A stretch of 64,000 bases of DNA from Vandiemenella viatica (taxonomy: Eukaryota; Arthropoda; Insecta; Orthoptera; Morabidae). The DNA lies in contig CM061914.1 of the NCBI GenBank assembly GCA_031002005.1, positions 194,946,685 to 195,010,684 of the forward strand, read 5' to 3'. The position numbers were made by a program, and so were the translations under genes. The notes below the pieces were generated by a model. The model was not told where the DNA came from. It did not search any database and worked only from the letters and a program-made list of their open reading frames with translations. Below are positions 47,025-58,776 of the stretch, piece after piece. How positions within the stretch are numbered: position 1 is the first letter of the stretch; the number at the start of each line of letters is the position of its first letter.

Positions 47025-47324
47025 AATAACTGAAATGGGAATTGTGTGTGTGTGTGTGTTTTTGTCTGATCCTCCTACCTTCAGCTCAGTTTCTTTGTCT
47101 CCATTATCCACAGGTTGCCAAAGGGATATCGAATTAATGATACAAAATTGAATCATCATGTGTCCATGGATTTTGAACCCATTCCTTGATACTGTTTCTT
47201 ATTGGCATAATAGTCACTTCATTCTTGATTTCGATAGTATTGGGAACATTTGATGTGTCATCATCATCTTCATTTTCCGCCACGAGCCAAAAAGTGATAC
47301 AAATTATGCATGTGATGTTACAAA

Positions 47325-47412
47325 GTTTATGACACGTCCCTCCCTTGTCACATTATGTTGACCCCCTCCCCTCCCCCGTCGAGGTATGACGTAATTTATG
47401 GATGGCCCCCGA
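47325..47412. repeat. Partial GTCCAT/ACGT family element
   Basis: Right end TGACGTAATTTATGGATGGC followed by CCCCC, and a CCCCTCCCCTCCCCC interior. The other end is not present. Confidence 0.6.
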
Positions 47413-47520
47413 GTACTGTTGTGGGCGCCGCCTTGCGGTACAGCTAGTGAGTCGCTCAGCTGAGTGGCTTGGCTCAGTGCGCGGCTGACTGCCCCGCAGA
47501 CAACATGTGCTGACGGCGAC

Positions 47521-47554
47521 ATGTGGACACACACGGCTCTGCTGCTCTGCGCAG
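47521..47554 (+). CDS. Candidate first coding exon with signal-peptide start
   Basis: ATGTGGACACACACGGCTCT opens a frame M-W-T-H-T-A-L-L-L-C-A that runs into CTGCGCAG followed by GTGAGG, a consensus splice donor. The preceding 150 bp is unusually GC- and CpG-rich for the region. The start looks like the hydrophobic beginning of a secreted protein. A short upstream ATG (ATG-TGC-TGA) precedes it. No second exon is identified in the remaining 16 kb, so this is a candidate only and could be chance or transposon-derived. Confidence 0.3.
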
Positions 47555-47959
47555 GTGAGGCAATAACTAGACCAAGGAGATAGCATATAAAACTCTCGTG
47601 TAGACAACTATGGGATCCTTATCGCAAATAATTGATCGATAGTATCGAAAACTGCAGTTAAGAACAGTGACCGCTCGCTATGCGACTGTTTATTAGTTAA
47701 GATGCACGCATCCAGCAAAGAATTTGCGTCCAAATGACGGGAGTTCTGCCTGCATGCATTCAGCGAATAGGATTCTCAGAGTAGAGCCCTCACAAACTCG
47801 TCAGCTAACAAAAATGATTCTAACTGTTAAAGATATTCTAAACAGTCAAAATGCTGCATCTGGTGCTAACGAGCAAAACGTCCATTCTATGAGTATACGA
47901 TTTAAATGACATCGACTTGACCTACTAACTTTCTACTGGCATCTGCGTTAATATTTTTT

Positions 47960-48720
47960 TTTTTTTTTGCTGTCGTCAGTCTTTCGACTGGTTTGATGCA
48001 ATCCTCCATCCCTTCCTATCTTGTGCTAACCTCTTCATTTCTACATACCCCTTACAACCCACGTCCTCAATTGTCTGCTTCATATATTCTAATCTCTGTC
48101 TTCCTCTACAGTTCTTACCTTCGACTGTTCCCTCCACCAGCAAATTAACCAATCCAGCATGTCTCAAAATATAACCTACCAGCCTCTCTCTTCTTTCTGT
48201 AAGCTTCTTCTACAAACTTCTTTCCTCACCTATCATTTCCAAAACTCGTCCATTTCTTACCTTGTCTGGCCACTTAATTTTCACCATTCATCTGTAGCAC
48301 CACATTTCAAATGCTTCAATTTTCCTTCTTTCGGGTATTCCTAAAGTCAATGTTTCGCTACCATAAAGTGTTGTGCTCCAGACAGAGTTTTAAAAAGTTT
48401 TTTTCTGATTCCTAGTTCAATATTTGAAACTAAAAGATTTCTTTTTCATGAATCTTTTTGCTAGTGCTATTCTGCTTTTAACATCATTCCCACTTCGACC
48501 ATCGGTTGTAATTTTGCTTCCCAAGTAACAGAATTCACTGCTCCAATTGCATTCGATCCTATTTTTATATTTAATCTACTAGTATTGGTATCATTTCTGC
48601 TACATTTCATCACTTTAGTCTTGCTTTGATTTATATTCAGTTAAAAATCTTCCTTCATTATTTTGTTCATGCCATTTAGTAATTTCTCAATATCCTCCGC
48701 CCTTTATGCAAACAAGAAAT
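47960..48720 (-). mobile_element. RTE-like LINE 3' end
   Basis: Minus-strand frame 47976-48167 gives HAGLVNLLVEGTVEGKNCRG, RQRLEYMKQTIEDVGCKGYV, RLAQDRKGWRIASNQSKD, the standard C-terminus of this LINE. A T-run at 47950-47966 is its poly-A tail in complement. The 5' part to 48720 reads as reverse transcriptase remnants with stops. It shares its C-terminal block with 9285-9640. Confidence 0.85.
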
Positions 48721-50399
48721 ACCTTAAATCGATTGGGAGTGCACAAAAATAGGACGCAACTTCACTGTCTCTAATACGTCATTTGGGACAGATTTACTTA
48801 TGAGAACATTTTGTGTCGTTTATTAATCTCTCGTATTATTCTTTCGCTCGCTTTGTTATGACAGATGCACTGTTCTTGATAGCCGGCTTAATGTAACAGG
48901 CGACCAATCCGGTTAGTGCTGTCGATCTAATCTTTTGTCGTACTCTTTACTTGTGAAATTCGGCAAATTATTTTGCACAAAAATTGAAAGTTTACGCAAA
49001 GAAAAAAACGAGTAAATAAACAGTGAGAGTTGTCGGGCGTTATTTCTGTGGAATACCGTTAACCAACTGGAAAGAAGTAAGCTGCCGCTATGTTTCGGTT
49101 CGAGATAATAAAGTCATCAAGAAACAAGCGAGGTACGTCTTATAGAAAGTAGGCAGAGTTTGCAACGGCACAAACACTGGAGTCATTCCACACAGTGAAT
49201 TTGACTAATTCTCCGACAAACTGTCTTAGCTTTTTTTTGTTTTGTTTTAATGTTTGCAAGGCGTTAATTCCTCCTCAGTTTCCAGAAAATATGATGTATA
49301 TATACTCCCCATTTCACTAAATTCGCATTAAACTATTAAGATGTTATTGTTGCAGCGTACTGTTTTAGGTTATTTCTTGGTCTTTGCGTCACCCTATGCT
49401 AGGGAATACGAATAATTGCGTACACTGCATTCAGGTGACCTTAGAGGTGTGTAGAAATGCTCTACGGTAGATGTTTTTATTTCTGACCGGCGATATTAGC
49501 CGATGTCTAAATACAGCCCCGACCAGAACAGAAAATAACATCCTCTATTACAGCGTAAGACACGACAAATCTAGTTTTTACGTTGCCTTCACGATTCCAA
49601 TGTTTCTCGCAGCTCTCAACTCGTTATTAACACTTGTAAGATTACGATCACAATTGTACAAAATAGGGATCATTTCAACCTAAACAGTTTCGTTCTGCAT
49701 AAAAATTGTGGTTAGGCTGAAAAATGGCCTGGACCAAGTGAAAAAAAATTCCGAAATTTTCGGTATGCGGCATCCATCACCGAAATTGCGTATTTGTTTA
49801 CAATTGAAGCAATCGATTATCTCTGGTTGCTCGTTGCTATGTAAGATGGCACTATGGCAGACATCACCGTGTTACAAATCGGATAAATACTGTCTATTTG
49901 TCAATTTTGTGGACATGTTGACGAAGCGACTGATGTAAATTTCAACAGATTAGTACCAGTTTCGCGAAGGTTCCGAAAGTGGTGCAGTCCCCCTCATTTC
50001 TTTCTTATACATCCAGGTTAACATTTCTTCTTGTTTTTACTACAACACAAATCACTTAAATCAGATTTATGCAAACCACACATTGCTATTGCTTTTCTGC
50101 TACTTCCGAACAACCAAAGAGTCTGCTTCTCCAGAGATGCCACTGACAATATTAATCTGTGGTCCAACGATATGTTGTTTTGAACACAGAAGATTTTTTC
50201 ATAATAATTTATCATGTGTATAAGGCGTTTCCTTATACACTGAATGGCAAAAAAAGTCCCAAGTTTCCTAGGTCCCAGCTACTGAGATTCTGCAGCTGTA
50301 TGATAGCTTTGAATTACGTTTACCATGCATTTTAACGCACAAACTAAAGAAATAACCAAACTTACGTAATCAACAACAGTAATAACCGAATGCGAAGGT

Positions 50400-50535
50400 G
50401 TAAATTGCAATGGAGCGCACGCTCCGGTGGCATTTTTCCTACATACCCATTTTCCCTTCTTTCACCTATTGTTTCTCTCTACTAATTTAAACTTTAAATT
50501 CTATTAGCTTTTTTGGTAAATTATTCATCAGGTTA
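50400..50535 (-). mobile_element. CR1/L2-like LINE, 3' UTR fragment
   Basis: TAAATTGCAATGGAGCGCAC, CTCCGGTGGCA and CTACATACCCATTTTCCCTT match the complement of the 3' end at 62960-63030, and the coding edge AAATTATTCATCA is present. Confidence 0.75.
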
Positions 50536-52109
50536 GGTTGAAAGCGAACCGAATATTACAAGGCAAGAGGAATTTAATTTGATTCTGTAATTTGATTTCG
50601 CGTAGTTGCTTCATGTGAATGGATTAGTTCGACACGAAACTGCGATCTAGCAGGTATTTCCCAATGTCAGATGTGATTCTGGTCCAGGTTACTCCTCAAC
50701 CTCCGCTAATATTTCAGCCAGAAAATCAAAACTTCTGCCGCATGCGCATTAATACGGTCACCAATATACATAGATACTAACTGATAACTATGTATACCCC
50801 TTTGTTTTGTGTATCTGGAGAAACGTTAGATATTTATATTGCTTCCTTCAAGGGGCACTGCAGGTAATGGCAACAGCAGAACTGCTCGACTTTCGTCCTT
50901 GACGTTCGGCGAGACCTGAAAAGCGTAGAGAAGGCGCGATTCAACACGCTTTCCGTGACTGAGTACAAGCGAAACATTTTCCCGCACGAATATAGGGGAA
51001 AAAGGTTGCGAGGATTCCAGATTCTGTTGCTTGACCCATTTCAGCTGTAGCAGAGGTGAAGCCCCGGTCATACTCCAAAAACAAGGAGGTTCTGACAATG
51101 CCGGCGTTACTATATGCTTATGGGTATAACATGACGTAGCAACAATGAAACATGAGCTGCTTTTACAAGATTCGTTCTTCAGACTAAGTACGAAGAAGTG
51201 ACTTCACACCGAAACTTGTGATATTTAAGCGAAAAGCAAATAGTCTGATGTGACACCTGGAGGAATAATGGATTTGTATACTACAAATGTGTTTATATAC
51301 TCTCTTTATGTATATTGCGTTGGCTAAATTATCTTTCTCGCGGAAGAAAATGGTTGGGGCGGTATCGTATACTTCAGTGCTGCCTTTATTTTCGCTACCG
51401 TTCTGCACGCCGAGTACTTATATGGTGTCGAAATGACAAATTCCTCATCGCGGAACTCAAACGTGAGGAAATAGGATAATCTCAAGGGCCGGGGCACTGT
51501 GCTGGCCGAATTTATGTCGCGGCAAGGGATTTTTTTTTAGCTCCACTAATGCCAGGGGCAGCGACAATGGGGCGACAACAGTTGGGGCGTCAAATAATGT
51601 TGGAAGGGTCGCCACTCTCACTGTTTTCTGCGCTGGGTCAGAAAATTCCTAAATCCGACACCATTCTATGTGCGAGCAGCCTCTGCATCCAGCTGGGAGG
51701 CAGTCAAACCGGTCGACGAGAATTGCGCGGGAAGAATTCGGAGCCATTGCCGCTTGGCGAGAATCACAAACTAACCTAGAAACCTCACATACGAATAGGG
51801 TGTCATTTAATCGATCATCACGGTAGGGGACGAAATTGACTGTATACACGATCCCCATAAAACTATACACGAACAGATTTCCACTAACAGTGAGTAATTA
51901 AACTTCTCATTGGCTTTAGAGTATACTTAGTTTACTTTTTCGCTTCCTGACGTCGTAATCGTTTCGGCCGATGTTGGACGAAGGTTTCGATCTCTCTTCC
52001 TGTCCCGAGGTCTTCGAGTGTTTTTGGAAAATGGCAACTTTAGGGAATGTTTAACCAATACGCCTACATTCCTGTGTGTGTTTATAATATTTATAGAACA
52101 TTAATTACA

Positions 52110-52439
52110 CTACTTAAAATACCTAATTTTCATAAACAAAACTGATGAAGAGCGAAATAAATTGTGAAATAGTTGATATAATTCTTGATTTTTGTATTTA
52201 TTACAGTAGCTTTTGAATTTTATACAATGATCTTCAGTAGGCATAGTCGCTGGTGAGTTACTATGTGTTTTTGATCGTTTACTTGCTTGTTGACCCCCTG
52301 GATTGCGTGAAGTTTGAGCAGGCCTATTGGTAGTAGCTGAAGAGCTGATGTTTCCTGACATTCCTCGCTTTCCGGTGCCTGTAATACTTTCCATCACCGG
52401 TATGAAGTCAAAGTCAGTAATTTTACGATGCATTTTCAC
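52110..52439 (-). CDS. Unrecognised short open frame (109 residues)
   Basis: Encodes MKMHRKITDFDFIPVMESIT, a Ser/Thr/Asn-rich middle (NISSSATTNRPAQTS, KRSKTHSNSPATMP) and DHCIKFKSYCNKYKNQELYQ. I see no family, no splice sites tied to ANKFY1 and no repeat partner in the window. It may be a transposon ORF1/gag remnant or chance. Confidence 0.2.
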   Translation of the reverse strand: MKMHRKITDFDFIPVMESITGTGKRGMSGNISSSATTNRPAQTSRNPGGQQASKRSKTHSNSPATMPTEDHCIKFKSYCNKYKNQELYQLFHNLFRSSSVLFMKIRYFK

Positions 52440-53851
52440 TTCCTTTGTTAAACGAAAAAAGCATGAACTAGAATTGTCTTTTGCTTGGCGGTAGTTCGCC
52501 TACGCTGATGCCCCCATCTTCTGAACTTCATAAACGTATTATTTGAAACTCTGAAATAGATCAACAATGCATCAGGAATGTAATTTAAATTAATTGTTAG
52601 AATTAAACCTTGCACATGCAAATGAAAACGAACTACTGAAATGTAATTTTTTTAAAAAATTTGATGCTTCGGCATATTTTTCTACGCCTTTGACGGAGAC
52701 TGCAGGCGTAAAATGAAAAAAATTCAAGCGTAATTACGCCTGACGCCCGGTCAATTTCGAGCACTGGTTGCAGACCTACATACAGCGTCGTGTACGGGAC
52801 AACCCTGGACTGCACTACAAGACAACACCTAGGGAAAAAGCCACGAAGCGAAGAACAGGGGGAAGTAACCAAACCAGACCAGGGCCCCCGATAGGAGCGC
52901 CTCTTATTTCGTTTGGATGGTGATGCATTCTGGCAGCATATACTGCAACACGTAGATACCGAAAGAAATCGCGTGTTTTTTAGTTTTTAGCGTTGTAGAG
53001 ACGCTATTCCCGTTTGCAGAGGACATTAAACAGCGTTTCTGTAGTGATCCAAAGCGAGAGAGTAGCAACCTGTTCATTGATATGTTTTTGGCCAATACTA
53101 TTGTATATCACTGTATCATTTATTTGTTTTGATATTTACACAACTTTTTTTTTTTAAATGCCCAAAACTTCAAAGAGTCCCTAAGAAGGACATCTCGTAA
53201 TTCATATTAATGTTTCGTCGATTTGTTAAAGTGATAAATTATTAGTGTAGAAAATTATTACTTTCATATATGGAAAATAATGAAACAATATGAATTTCAA
53301 ATAAGCTAAACTGTTTATTCCAGATGGTAAAATGTTAAAATAAAACTCTTTCGTATTCTCTTGAATTTTAGTGGACTGATAATTTTGTCTGTATTCTTAA
53401 GAAGGTCCGACTATCGCTTTTTCTCAGATAATGCTTTTGTAACTTTTTACTAAAAAATCAATTTGAAGGCTATTTATCAGATATTTCCTATCTTCTGTCA
53501 AGCAGGCTTTTTTGAAAACATACCTAAAAATGTATTCCATTAGAAATTCAACTCTAAAGACGAGACAGATAAAAAACAAAATGCGGTCCGAATTTGGTTC
53601 CTTTCCTCTGACTCAGGTGTTTTGAAGTGTCGGGACTTGGCCTACAAACGAATGAGACAGTGGTAAGTGGTGGTGATATGCCGAAATGTATCGGCCGATT
53701 TCGCTGTGGAGGCGAATTCTGGCGGGCCCAGCGAGGCAGTTTGCTGGCGGTTGTGAAAGTGAGGTGAAGGAACGACCCGCCCGCCACAACTTGCACAATT
53801 CGCCACCGCTGCGTCAGACACTAACGCTGAACAGACCAACAGGGTTATAAG

Positions 53852-54714
53852 TGGAGCTCGGATCTTTATGACCAAAAAGATAGAGAAATATGTAGGCAAA
53901 TAAGATCTCAAAACGGGATAAATATGACCTAAAAATGATAATGTGACCAAATATTTAAATTTACTATACGTCAAAACATGGTCAATTACACATCACTTAT
54001 TTTACCTAGTAGCGTCGCTTTCATGTAGACAGCATAATTTGCTTCCGTGCACTCACTGCACCATTGGGAAATTAAATTTTAAATCGTTTTGCTGAACTCA
54101 CTTTAATTTCAGATAATTTACAGAATAGAACTCTTTCATCTGTACTAAAATACTCCAATCTAAATTCCCTTACGTAACTTCGCAATTTCAGGAAATTTAA
54201 TTTTCGGCATGGCGGTAGGTCTACTCACTGATCCACTGCAGATTCAACAGTGACTGAGGATATTTCATTGAGACATTGATTGACGCGGATCGACACAGGC
54301 ATGCTTCTGCAGCATTGTCGAGATTAAAAGGCGGGCGGAACATTAACGATTACAGAGTGACAATAATGTATAACTTTAATTCTTGACTGGTGAATTCTGA
54401 CCACAGTGAAAATGATTTTTTTTTCCCTCATCTGTATAGCACAAGTACAGTTCTGTGAATAATTTCTTCACATCTATATCTAGTATTTCCTAGTAGAGTT
54501 AAAAAACTACCAGATTTTTCCTCAAAATGTGACCATATGACCATAAATATTATAGAAATATGACCAAAACTAGGAAAATGGTCTGAATATGCATTTATAT
54601 GCTGAATAAAATACAGTCAGAAACATTGAATCAGTGTTTAATTCAGCATTTCAGCTCAAAAAGAAGGCAAGAAAAGAAAAAAAATATGACTTGTGCTAAA
54701 GATCCCAACCCTAA
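53852..54714 (+). mobile_element. Non-autonomous hAT family, copy B
   Basis: Ends TGGAGCTCGGATCTTTATGA and (complement) TTAGGGTTGGGATCTTTAGC are imperfect inverted repeats. TTATAAG flanks it at 53845-53851 and 54715-54721. Shared internal blocks with copy A include CTTTCATGTAGACAGCATAA, CACCATTGGGAAATTAAATT and ACTGATCCACTGCAGATT. Confidence 0.85.
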
Positions 54715-54759
54715 TTATAAGAGAGTTGCAAGGGGTGCAAAGGAAGTCGCCTAAATTTG

Positions 54760-54963
54760 TTGCCGTCCATTAAGTACTTGAGGTAAAACCGGGGAGGGGG
54801 GGGGGGATGGAAATTCTTGAAAGACAGTAGATATAAAAAAACTTTGAGGTCGATTGACAGCGGGGGGGGGGGGGGGGGTTGTCCGACTAGATCTCACCAG
54901 AGGGGAAAGGGGGTCCGAAATTCAGGAAAAAAACCTTCACGTAATTAACGGACGCCCCCTTCA
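54760..54963. repeat. TIR element of the GTCCAT/ACGT G-rich family
   Basis: Left TTGCCGTCCATTAAGTACTT, right TTCACGTAATTAACGGACGC then CCCCTT. Two long G runs lie in the interior (54789-54805 and about 54861-54878), and an AGATCTCACCAGAGG block is shared with 12926-13279. Confidence 0.75.
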
Positions 54964-54974
54964 TCTCTGGAAAT

Positions 54975-55140
54975 CACCGCAGAACACAATCACTAACTGA
55001 TATGATAAAGGAGCTGGACTGGGAGTCATTAAAAAAGGCGTTTATGGATGATGAGGCCTGGGTGGATACTGGTTAAAGAATTAGGATTAGTATGTGCAAG
55101 CGAAGAAATCACCATGACCACAAGCCGGCTGGCGTGGTTC
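54975..55140 (+). mobile_element. CR1/L2-like LINE, degraded fragment
   Basis: CGCAGAACACAATCACTAAC, TGATATGATAAAGGAGCTGG, GATGATGAGGCCTGGGTGGA, CACCATGACCACAAGCCGGC align with 62620-62815, with deletions. Confidence 0.75.
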
Positions 55141-55825
55141 GCTACGTCCTTCGTTTGGCTCCTCCGTCTACATGACGTTCCGGCCCAACTCTGCGATCAT
55201 CTTCAGGTGTTCAAGTGATATACTCGCATTTAGACTCTTTGACAGTCTGCCTAGACAACTTGCTGACCTGATATTAACAGTTCACAATACTAAGGCAGCT
55301 GAAATGAGGTTGGCAAGTTATCTAAGCAACATTGTGAAAACGTATGCCCGAAGGAAACCAAGGTTTGGGTAGAAACGCCTGGTTGTCGGGTGAGACGGAG
55401 TGTGAAATATGGCACAGGTTGAAGTTTTAGGTAATAACGAAACCCGTGAAAAAACTGCAATTATTTTTCACGAACTTTTTTATTTACTGCAGTATTGCAA
55501 ACCAAACATTATTATAAAGTATCATTCTTTATCTTACGTATATTTGCCCCTAACCGTAAATTATGCGGAAATACTTCATTTCTGGTATAATATACAATTC
55601 ATGGAACGAGATGCGCTTGTACGCAATTAATTTCCAAACGCCCGCCACCTTGGTGCTTATGAAAAATCGAAACGGAACGCACATTCTTTAATAGTTTTTA
55701 TCTCCGAGGCGTAATAAAAACCTAATTTTGAAAATAGCGGTTTTCTTCGATATATCTTATTTTATTTCTCCGAAGGGAAATATACTTTAGATTATACAAT
55801 GTAGGCTATCACGGCCGGTATTAAC

Positions 55826-55948
55826 TTCACTCATAATTTCCGGGCTGCCGCTTAGCCTCCGAGGATATCTTCCGCAGTTGAAGACGAAACGTCAGGGGAA
55901 AGTTTTACTTATCGACCACGGCCTTTCAGCCCGGAAATTATGAGTGAA
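55826..55948. repeat. Short palindromic element, 123 bp
   Basis: TTCACTCATAATTTCCGGGC and its complement GCCCGGAAATTATGAGTGAA form perfect ends. The middle contains GAAGACGAAACGTCAGGGG. MITE-like, non-coding; no clear TSD. Confidence 0.75.
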
Positions 55949-56544
55949 GATACTTTAGATTTTTCGAAATAACTTGTCAACCCAACTTTAATGTGATTAC
56001 GAAGTTTGTATTTTGTTTACAGATTAGATAGCTCGCGAGTAATGTGGACGTGATAATCTCGACTATACCACTCTCTAGAAGAAGTGTCCTACCCGCAGTC
56101 GTTATGTGCGAAAGTAGGCAATAAAGCACCCCGACAGCTCCTGGTTTCGCTATAAACTCGTTATCTCCGCACAGGCGACATTCCTCAGTCGTTAGTCGAC
56201 CTGCTGAGGTAGAAAATAAACTCCGCCTTCCTTCCATCAGCCCAACGAGTTATTTTCTTTCGATTTCATTTCTTTTTCCATTCCCTGCCTGATGTCCAGT
56301 GAGGGAAGGACGTGAGAATAGACTTGCGACAACCAACCAATGCCTTTTCTGTAAGTGGACTGGACAGGCGAAATGCCAGTATCGTCGCTATAATGCCACA
56401 TGGACGGTAAGCAGCTGCAGGATTTCAAGCGATCTGTTGGTAGCCGCTAAGTGAAGACTGCTCCCTAACAATATGGCCTGGTAATCATCCGAATAACGTA
56501 TTCAACGCACGAACTTTCAACAACTGCCTTTGCTGTCCTAATTT

Positions 56545-56720
56545 GTATTGTTATTGCTTTACGTCTAGTCGACGTCGTGGTGATTACAGGCAAGGAAGGA
56601 CTGGATGTTTGAATGTATCATTTAGCAGCAGTCATTTCGCTAAGCCTGTATGGACGGACGGGGATTTGAACCGGCTCCCTTTGGAATACCAGACCCGAGG
56701 ACGCTAGGCATTGGAGTGAG
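56545..56720 (-). mobile_element. Degenerate SINE
   Basis: Tail block attgctttacgtctagtcga with cgtcgtggtgattacagg, head complement cggggatttgaaccggctcc. Body largely replaced. Confidence 0.65.
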
Positions 56721-56824
56721 CAAAGCAGGCAAGTAGGAGGAGGCTATGCCAACAGCAGCTACGTATGAATCGTGCGAGTGACCTCGTAAACAGCGGCCTA
56801 ATTTAATTTAGTATAATTGTGATG

Positions 56825-57000
56825 GACAGGACGCTGCAGTGAATTTCCTTACACACCAATTTTTTCTCCTTTCTTTTCCCACCTATTTTTGCTCTCTACC
56901 AATTTCAGCTTAAAATTCTTTGTGTTTTTCATTAATTATTCACCATTTCTCTTGGTAATTTATTTCAATCTCTGACTACCTTGTATGCAAAAAAAGTCAC
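56825..57000 (-). mobile_element. CR1/L2-like LINE, degraded 3' end
   Basis: CCTTACACACCAATTTTTTC, TTTCTCTTGGTAATTTATTT and CAATCTCTGACTACCTTG match the complement of the coding end and 3' UTR of the copy at 62290-63048. Confidence 0.7.
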
Positions 57001-57113
57001 TTTCTGTGCAGTGGGGGCATTTCTTTTCAACCCAAAGACCGAGCGATAACAATGAGAAGACTAGAGCAGTGGGTGTTACAGGCATCTTAGGGAGCTTTCG
57101 AGTATTGTATCCG

Positions 57114-57515
57114 GCTTTAAGAGCTGCATCAAAGATCATTATCGTTGCACTCCCATGGTCATATATACCCAAAAGAGTTTTTTTATTTTATTTTATTTTT
57201 TAATTGCTTTACGTCTCTTTTTAACATCGAAGTCTTTAGAGACGGGAAAGGATGGGGGCAAGGAATGGGAAGGAATTCGGCCATGGCCTTTTTGAAGGAA
57301 GCATCCCGGCATTTGCCTGGAGTGATTTAGGGAAACCATGGAAAACCCAAATCTGGATGCCCGGACGGGGATTCGAACTCAAAAGAGAATCTAAGAGCTG
57401 CACCAAAGAAGATTATCGTTGCACTCCCATGGTCATATATACCCAAAAGAGAATTTAAGAGCTGCATCAAAGAAGTTTCTCGTTGCATTCCCACGATTAT
57501 GTATACCCAAAAGAG
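57114..57515. repeat. 64-bp tandem repeat, three units, with a SINE between units 1 and 2
   Basis: Units at 57114-57177, 57388-57451 and 57452-57515 share AAGAGCTGCATCAAAGA, TCGTTGCACTCCCATGGTCA and TATACCCAAAAGAG. The period is exactly 64. The SINE at 57178-57379 is flanked by CAAAAGAG, the last 8 bases of the unit. Confidence 0.88.
57178..57379 (-). mobile_element. SINE, 5'-truncated, 8-bp TSD
   Basis: CAAAAGAG at 57170-57177 and 57380-57387. Tail type aattgctttacgtctctttt with gtctttagagacgggaaagg. It ends at ggggattcgaa, within the B box. Confidence 0.9.
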
Positions 57516-57893
57516 AATTTAACGTAGTCAGTTTATTAGCTAAATGAAGAAACATATTGCCAATAGTGGAAAGTGGAAATTTCAGATTGTTGATGACAAA
57601 TATGACACCAAGTAGTTTCGTTGCGCCGATCTCAGCCGTCTAATTGGTGATATTTGTTTCATAATACGTATGTATTTGTTAATCAAACTGTGACCAATAC
57701 ACCAATATTGTTAATATCTTTGAGTACAGTAACTTCATAAATCTGCCGTTGGTTTTCTGTATCAGCTACTGTAGGCTTCAGCCAAGAGGGGGCGACGTTA
57801 AATCACTGAGACAAAAGAGAAGCAGCATCATGGATTACATTATTTATTACGAGTCTTGTTTTATTTCTGAAAAGGGGGCGGTAATTATTTCTT

Positions 57894-58146
57894 TCTTTCT
57901 ATTTTTTTACTTATGGCTTTACGCCTAGTCGACGTCGAAGTCATTAGAGGCGGGATGGGACTGGGGACAAGGAACGGGAAGGAATTCAGCCATGACGTTT
58001 TGAAGGAAGCATCCCGGCATTCGCCTGGAGTGATTTGGGGAAACCATGGAAAACCCAAATCTGGATGCCCGGACGGGGATTCAATCCTGCGTCCTCCCGA
58101 ATGCGAGGCTAGAACGTTAACCGCAATCCCCCACCATGCTCGGTGT
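57894..58146 (-). mobile_element. Full-length SINE with 9-bp TSD
   Basis: TTATTTCTT at 57885-57893 and 58147-58155. Tail type acttatggctttacgcctag with tcgacgtcgaagtcattaga; head complement cgttaaccgcaatcccccac. Almost intact. Confidence 0.92.
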
Positions 58147-58776
58147 TTATTTCTTCGAAAAGGGGGCGTTGAGTAATATTTTTTGAAAAAAGGGGCGGTA
58201 TACGAAGAGCGGTTTGGAACCTATTGTCTGGAATGTTAACAGCTACAGGTCATACTACGCCATTCAACATTATTAATACGAATAATTACAGCCAAAATAT
58301 TAGTATCAAGTGAAGTGATTGATATTATTAAAAGAAGTTATCTAAAAGCTTTGAATGGATATTTGAAATCGACTAAATGTTGGTGTGAACTGAAAGTATA
58401 CTGGATTATAGGTATCCCAAGTTGAGGTTCTGTCATTGACGCCTCAAGGTGAAAGGTGACACTGATGAGCACGGTGTTTAGAGTCACCTGCCCTGTGTGG
58501 ATGGCGGTAGCACCCACCGAGCAGAGGAAAGGAATGGCGTTCAGTTGGCTATCAGCCCGCTCAGACCAAACACCATCAGCCCAGACAATGAGTCGCGCCT
58601 ACGACCTCCATACACTGTACGCTACGCACACGCTCGGGTCACGTAGTTCATTTTCAGTTTTCAACACGCTCACGCCTCATGGAAAACATGAACCCAGTGC
58701 AAGTGACCGTTCATAAACAACTTGGCTCAATTATGGCCTCGTCAGGTTTCGCCGATACAGCAAACTTGAAGGTACG

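Larger units (their letters stand above)
45774..47110. repeat. Foldback-family element interrupted by a hAT element and carrying an internal duplication
   Basis: Left start GGTGGGGAAAAATAAACAGA with GCTTATCAC corresponds to the left arm at 30990 (GGGAAAAATAAATAGATACC, CATCACTTACC). It resumes after the hAT copy with AAGGATGAACGCAAGAGGGC and AAATTGCACAAA. The tail at 47075-47110 (CCTACCTTCAGCTC, TTTCTTTGTCTCCATTATC) matches that of 30985-31339. Confidence 0.75.

Noticed and set aside
52141..52166. CTGATGA...GAAAT as a second hammerhead
   Set aside because: Only five bases between the two core parts, so no stem II can form.
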